Below, piece after piece: positions 60,918-64,000 of a stretch of DNA of 64,000 nucleotides (within the stretch, counting starts at the first letter, position 1; every line of letters begins with the position of its first letter). The stretch covers positions 1,178,001 to 1,242,000 of the forward strand of contig NZ_CP107902.1 of the NCBI RefSeq assembly GCF_036013935.1, read 5' to 3'. The translations under genes were made by a program, and so were the position numbers. The DNA is from Streptomyces sp. NBC_00461 (GTDB lineage: Bacteria; Actinomycetota; Actinomycetes; Streptomycetales; Streptomycetaceae). The notes under the pieces are model-generated. The model did not search any database. It worked only from the letters and a program-made list of their open reading frames with translations, and was not told where the DNA came from.

Positions 60918-62390
60918 GTGGCAAGCACTCCGAAGACTGAAGAGGTCCTGAACAGTCTAAGGCAGCAGGTATCCGTGGCGGTTCACTCGACGCGGGAGCT
61001 CGTGGGCAAGGTTGACGAGGCTGCCGCCGACAAGGAACGGGAGCGTCGCGAGACGTTCGAAAAGCGGCAGGAGGAGGGCAAGACCAAGATGGGAGAGACC
61101 TACGAGCCCCTGCGGCGCAAACCAGGCCTGCGCCCGCTCCCCGGCACGGAGGTCGGCCTGTCCGTGACGTTGACGTTCTGGGACGTCCTGCACCACCTGG
61201 GCCGCGGGCTGGCACTGTCCCAGCGCGGTGCATCACGCGGACTGGCCGAGCACTGGGGCAGCCTGAAGTACTGCCAGGCGCTCAGTGCCCATACCGAAAC
61301 CCAGCTCGGCCTGTCACAGGAGGGCAACCTGCTCGGCCTGTCCGACGAGGGCAAACGGATCGCCATGTACTACAAGGCGCTGCAGTCAGAGGAGTTGGGA
61401 CACGCATTCGCACTGGCCGTCAGCGAACAGATCCTCACCCGTCGCTATCCGGACCACAGCATCTCGTTCGTCCGTGCCGACACCGCCCTACGGGCCGGCT
61501 GGACGCTGACCAGTCGCGACAAGGCGAAAACAAAAACCGTCGGCTACCCCTACCGTCCGCAATTCTTCGCCGAGGTCTGGAAACCGGGTGAGTCCTCACG
61601 CGTCATCCCCATCGCCTGCAAAGGCAACCACAGCGACCGGCAGAAGGCCTACGAGCAGCTCGCCTCCGCAGCCGTCCACGCCGACGGAGTGCACATCGGA
61701 GCCTGGGACGAAACCCCGGCATTGCTGTTCAGCACGGAGATCGCCCTGGCCGACCCGCTCGCTGTCCACGTCCTGCATGCCGACGGCCCCGGCGGCTGGC
61801 TGCACATTCCTGACGACACCCCCGCCGCCGACATCGGCCTGGGCCTAGGCGGCAAGAACCCGGATATCGGCATCCTCAAACCAGGACAAGGCAAGGACCC
61901 CGACTCCTCCGAGCCCGGCTGCCAAGTCGGCCCCAAGGACTACGAGTGGTTCCAGCGTGCCCTGGCCCGCGTCGGAGCCGCCGGCCTGACGGCCTTCGCC
62001 GGGGACGGCGAATCCACCGCCGCGCTCCTCACCACCCGCCAGGGCAGCGACTTCTTCCAGGGCTTCGCCCACGCCGCCTCCGGCAGCGTCCAGGACCAGG
62101 AATACACCCTGCTGGGCGAGAAATTCGAGGGCACGGATCATGTCTTTCGGCTCAACGGCAAACGAGTACAAGCATTCTCCGGCGTCGCCGCCGACGTCCT
62201 CGATTCCCTCATCACCAGGCAAGAGCCCAAACGTCAGGCCGACTTAGCCGCCTACCGACAGCGGGTCCATGCGAGAAGGGCCAAGGAACATGGGACATTC
62301 TGGGACCACGCCTGGGGCGGCGTTGTCTCGATCGGCCGGCACGGCACAGTGCTGGCCATGCGTCAGATCCCACCTTTCCGAGACGAGTAG
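60918..62390 (+). CDS. Hypothetical companion of the caspase-helicase
   Basis: GTG 60918 behind GGGGAGGG gives 490 residues (a start at 60903 adds five). Residues ~1-60 are charged, coiled-coil-like (KERERRETFEKRQEEGK). A helical domain and then a mixed domain follow. One stretch reads FFAEVWKPGE...IPIACKGNHSD, reminiscent of PD-(D/E)XK nucleases, although the usual E before x-K is Ala. It lies 55 bases after the caspase-helicase on the same strand, ends at a terminator and is likely part of the same system. Function unknown. Confidence 0.6.
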   Translation: MASTPKTEEVLNSLRQQVSVAVHSTRELVGKVDEAAADKERERRETFEKRQEEGKTKMGETYEPLRRKPGLRPLPGTEVGLSVTLTFWDVLHHLGRGLALSQRGASRGLAEHWGSLKYCQALSAHTETQLGLSQEGNLLGLSDEGKRIAMYYKALQSEELGHAFALAVSEQILTRRYPDHSISFVRADTALRAGWTLTSRDKAKTKTVGYPYRPQFFAEVWKPGESSRVIPIACKGNHSDRQKAYEQLASAAVHADGVHIGAWDETPALLFSTEIALADPLAVHVLHADGPGGWLHIPDDTPAADIGLGLGGKNPDIGILKPGQGKDPDSSEPGCQVGPKDYEWFQRALARVGAAGLTAFAGDGESTAALLTTRQGSDFFQGFAHAASGSVQDQEYTLLGEKFEGTDHVFRLNGKRVQAFSGVAADVLDSLITRQEPKRQADLAAYRQRVHARRAKEHGTFWDHAWGGVVSIGRHGTVLAMRQIPPFRDE

Positions 62391-62403
62391 TTCCTGTATG
62401 CGT

Positions 62404-62443
62404 GCCACCAGCTACCGGCCCATTTGGGGCCGGTAGCGGTGGC
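62404..62443 (+). terminator. Terminator-like stem-loop after the caspase operon
   Basis: Arms at 62404-62421 and 62427-62443 pair over 17 bases with one bulge and a 5-base loop (ATTTG). It begins 14 bases past the stop of the 60918 gene. The high GC content and position make termination the likely role. Confidence 0.7.
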
Positions 62444-62561
62444 ATTACTCACCTTTGTGTAGCCGATCACCCGTCTGATGCCTACGCTTCGCCGTCGTTC
62501 GGCACATACTCGCTGCGGGCCGCTTCGTGATCACCGCTGATCCCGGCTAGGGGGACTGGTC

Positions 62562-62587
62562 CCGCCGGGAGCAGTTGCTCCCGGCGG
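62562..62587 (-). terminator. Perfect 12-bp stem-loop at the end of the minus-strand gene
   Basis: CCGCCGGGAGCA at 62562-62573 pairs fully with TGCTCCCGGCGG at 62576-62587, leaving a 2-base loop. It abuts the stop codon of the gene on the minus strand. It can also stop plus-strand transcripts, so the two operons are insulated from each other. Confidence 0.65.
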
Positions 62588-63994
62588 CTAGCTGGTGGCG
62601 CCGCCCAGAGCAGCCGCCAGATCCCTCAACGTGTGGAATGTGAAGGGGCCCCCGACGAATCCCGCCGGCACCGGCGCACGGGTGACAAAAATTGCCCTGA
62701 CCACACGCGGCTCAGCTGACGTCGGCAAGCCAAGGGCCGCCGTCACCTCGTTGGCATAGGGTGCGAGGTCTTCGAGTTTCCGCTGGAGTTGTGCCGCATA
62801 GCACGGTTTTCGGTGGTCGACGTAGAAACGGTCCAGATGGCGTCGGATCTCTGGTGTCACGTGGACGTCGGCTGGGTCCTTCACCTCGATCAGCCAGATA
62901 ACCGAGTCAGCCCCGCGCCCAGCGACTACATCGATCTCGGTCTGGAGCGAGGGAACCCCTAGGCGCTGGGGATCCTGCTCCCGGATGCGCTCCTCGACCA
63001 CGTAGCCAGCCCCCCGTAGCGTTTGTGCCACCTCGGTCTCAAGGGCTCTGTTCTTGCGGTCACGAACCGCCTCCAAAGCGTCTGCCACCCGGCGCGGGGG
63101 CGGAGGCTGTGTCCAAGGCAGGATTCCTTGAGCCACGAAGTTGCCGTAGATGCCTGCACTCGCGTAGCAGAGCTGCGGGCTGACGACGAGCTGCCCATCG
63201 CTGAGTTCGGCCAGGGGCTGGACGACGAGTCGTTTCTGCCTGCTGCGCGCATGCCACGGCTTCCAGTCGGCAGCCTGCAGCGCGGAGGATGTACTGGTGA
63301 GGAGCCCCTGAGCAGCAGCGATACGGGCATGTCCGTCAGGTTCCGCCGCGAGACGCAACGTGTCGTGCAGGTGTTGCCGGACGGTATCTGCGGGGACGGC
63401 CACCGCATCCGGATCGTCAGGCTCCAGCGGCCATTGGGCCATAGAGAACAGGACTTGCAAGATATCGCTCACTGATGCTCCGTATGCGGCGAGCATGGCG
63501 GCATCAACAGCTGGATCGACGAGTTCGTCGATCTGTTCCTCGTCAACGACTTCGGCTGCTGCGCCAACCTCGTCAGTCTGCTCGTGACTGCCGAGCATCG
63601 CCGGAGCCGCGAGCATGTGAGCCGCTCGGGCCCGTCTGAACGCGCTGAGGTCCAGATCGAACACCCGGGAGCCTGCGCTCCCCGACTCGGCATCGGCATC
63701 GGCATCGGCATCGGCATCGGCATCGGCCAAGTCGGTCACCACGGTGATCTCATATGCGTCGCTGATTCTCAGTCCGGTGGGACGAACTTGATGATGAATC
63801 GCTTCGCTCCGCATCGTCGCGGCCAGATAAGCGGAGGCCGCAGCGGTGATCTCCATCCACGCGTACTGATCCACGCGGCGGATTCCAGTGGGTTGAGCGC
63901 GCAGAGCTGCTTCGATCGCGATTTCGTTGCTGCGCCTCAACCACAGATGCTCTTGCTCGAGTTCTGTCTGACGCTCCAGTGGGTCCCAGGCCAC
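62588..63994 (-). CDS. Probable PD-(D/E)XK endonuclease-like protein (may be partial)
   Basis: A 468-residue protein from GTG 63994; the frame stays open past the right edge, so it may be longer. The N-terminal half is helical and acidic, with a run of Asp-Ala pairs (~90-102). The C-terminal third holds a nuclease-type core: ALETEVAQTLRGAGYVVEE, LQTEIDVVAG (D~354), IWLIEVKDPADVH (E369-V-K371). This is the PD-(D/E)XK layout of restriction-like enzymes. It faces the caspase operon and shares the defence island. Confidence 0.65.
   Translation of the reverse strand: MAWDPLERQTELEQEHLWLRRSNEIAIEAALRAQPTGIRRVDQYAWMEITAAASAYLAATMRSEAIHHQVRPTGLRISDAYEITVVTDLADADADADADADAESGSAGSRVFDLDLSAFRRARAAHMLAAPAMLGSHEQTDEVGAAAEVVDEEQIDELVDPAVDAAMLAAYGASVSDILQVLFSMAQWPLEPDDPDAVAVPADTVRQHLHDTLRLAAEPDGHARIAAAQGLLTSTSSALQAADWKPWHARSRQKRLVVQPLAELSDGQLVVSPQLCYASAGIYGNFVAQGILPWTQPPPPRRVADALEAVRDRKNRALETEVAQTLRGAGYVVEERIREQDPQRLGVPSLQTEIDVVAGRGADSVIWLIEVKDPADVHVTPEIRRHLDRFYVDHRKPCYAAQLQRKLEDLAPYANEVTAALGLPTSAEPRVVRAIFVTRAPVPAGFVGGPFTFHTLRDLAAALGGATS
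63691..63726. repeat. Hexanucleotide tandem repeat (CATCGG)6
   Basis: Six exact copies of CATCGG lie inside the PD-(D/E)XK gene and encode Asp-Ala pairs. The unit is a multiple of three, so slippage would change the length of the acidic run without breaking the frame. Confidence 0.9.
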
Positions 63995-64000
63995 CGAAAG

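Noticed and set aside
1..64000. CRISPR arrays, rRNA or tRNA genes
   Set aside because: No regularly spaced direct repeats and no recognisable cloverleaf or rRNA sequence were seen on either strand. A short tRNA could still be missed by eye.

Overview
The window is very GC-rich, with G/C-dominated third codon positions, frequent GTG/TTG starts and stop-start overlaps of the ATGA, GTGA and TTGA kind. Families such as DUF317, DUF4913, EACC1, LAxTG sortase substrates and HxlR regulators point to Streptomyces or a close relative. Most of it looks like an integrated or plasmid-borne conjugative element, with a defence-type island to its right. I saw no rRNA, tRNA or CRISPR array.

Layout. (1) 1-2.6 kb: the tail of an unknown gene, a gene with a PD-(D/E)XK-like motif, and decayed remnants of a dnaE2-type polymerase and a GFA-family enzyme. 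(2) 2.9-14.5 kb, minus strand: a sortase-anchored SpaA-like surface protein, DUF317 proteins, an ATP-grasp ligase between two MFS transporters with a broken HAD gene, two winged-helix regulators, a string of small helical proteins and a secreted SH3-like protein. (3) 14.7-19.5 kb, minus strand: a plasmid-type operon (DUF4913, RelE-like, DUF3631 tail, GNAT) and a DNA methyltransferase. (4) 19.7-28.5 kb, plus strand: the core of a type IV secretion-like conjugation machine, with a wall hydrolase, a VirB2-like membrane peptide, a VirB8-like protein, a VirB6-like channel protein, an SCO6880-type protein and a VirB4 ATPase. Small secreted proteins are interspersed. (5) 28.5-47.4 kb: accessory cargo made of many short paralogous proteins, a glycosyltransferase, a relaxase-like protein without visible catalytic histidines, three DUF317 genes and the VirD4-type coupling ATPase. 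(6) 47.4-50.6 kb: a C5-cytosine methyltransferase, a DnaB-N-only protein and a frame-disrupted zinc-ribbon gene. (7) 50.8-64.0 kb: convergent and divergent defence-like genes. These are a TerD-tailed protein, a DUF559-nuclease/SF2 helicase, an EACC1 protein followed by a caspase-SF1-helicase fusion and a companion of unknown fold, and a PD-(D/E)XK protein running off the right edge.

How it fits together. Four sites (14.63, 18.64, 19.64-19.74 and 36.06 kb) carry the same AACCGGGGAT-type operator/promoter element at the head of the element's main transcription units, so one regulator probably controls the regulon. Between 29.8 and 47.6 kb many genes appear to start at CTG or other near-cognate codons. 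Several genes carry frameshifts or stops; whether these are real decay or assembly errors cannot be decided from sequence alone. The most exciting candidate for a new system is the EACC1 / caspase-helicase / 490-aa gene set at 56.5-62.4 kb beside the DUF559-helicase/TerD operon.
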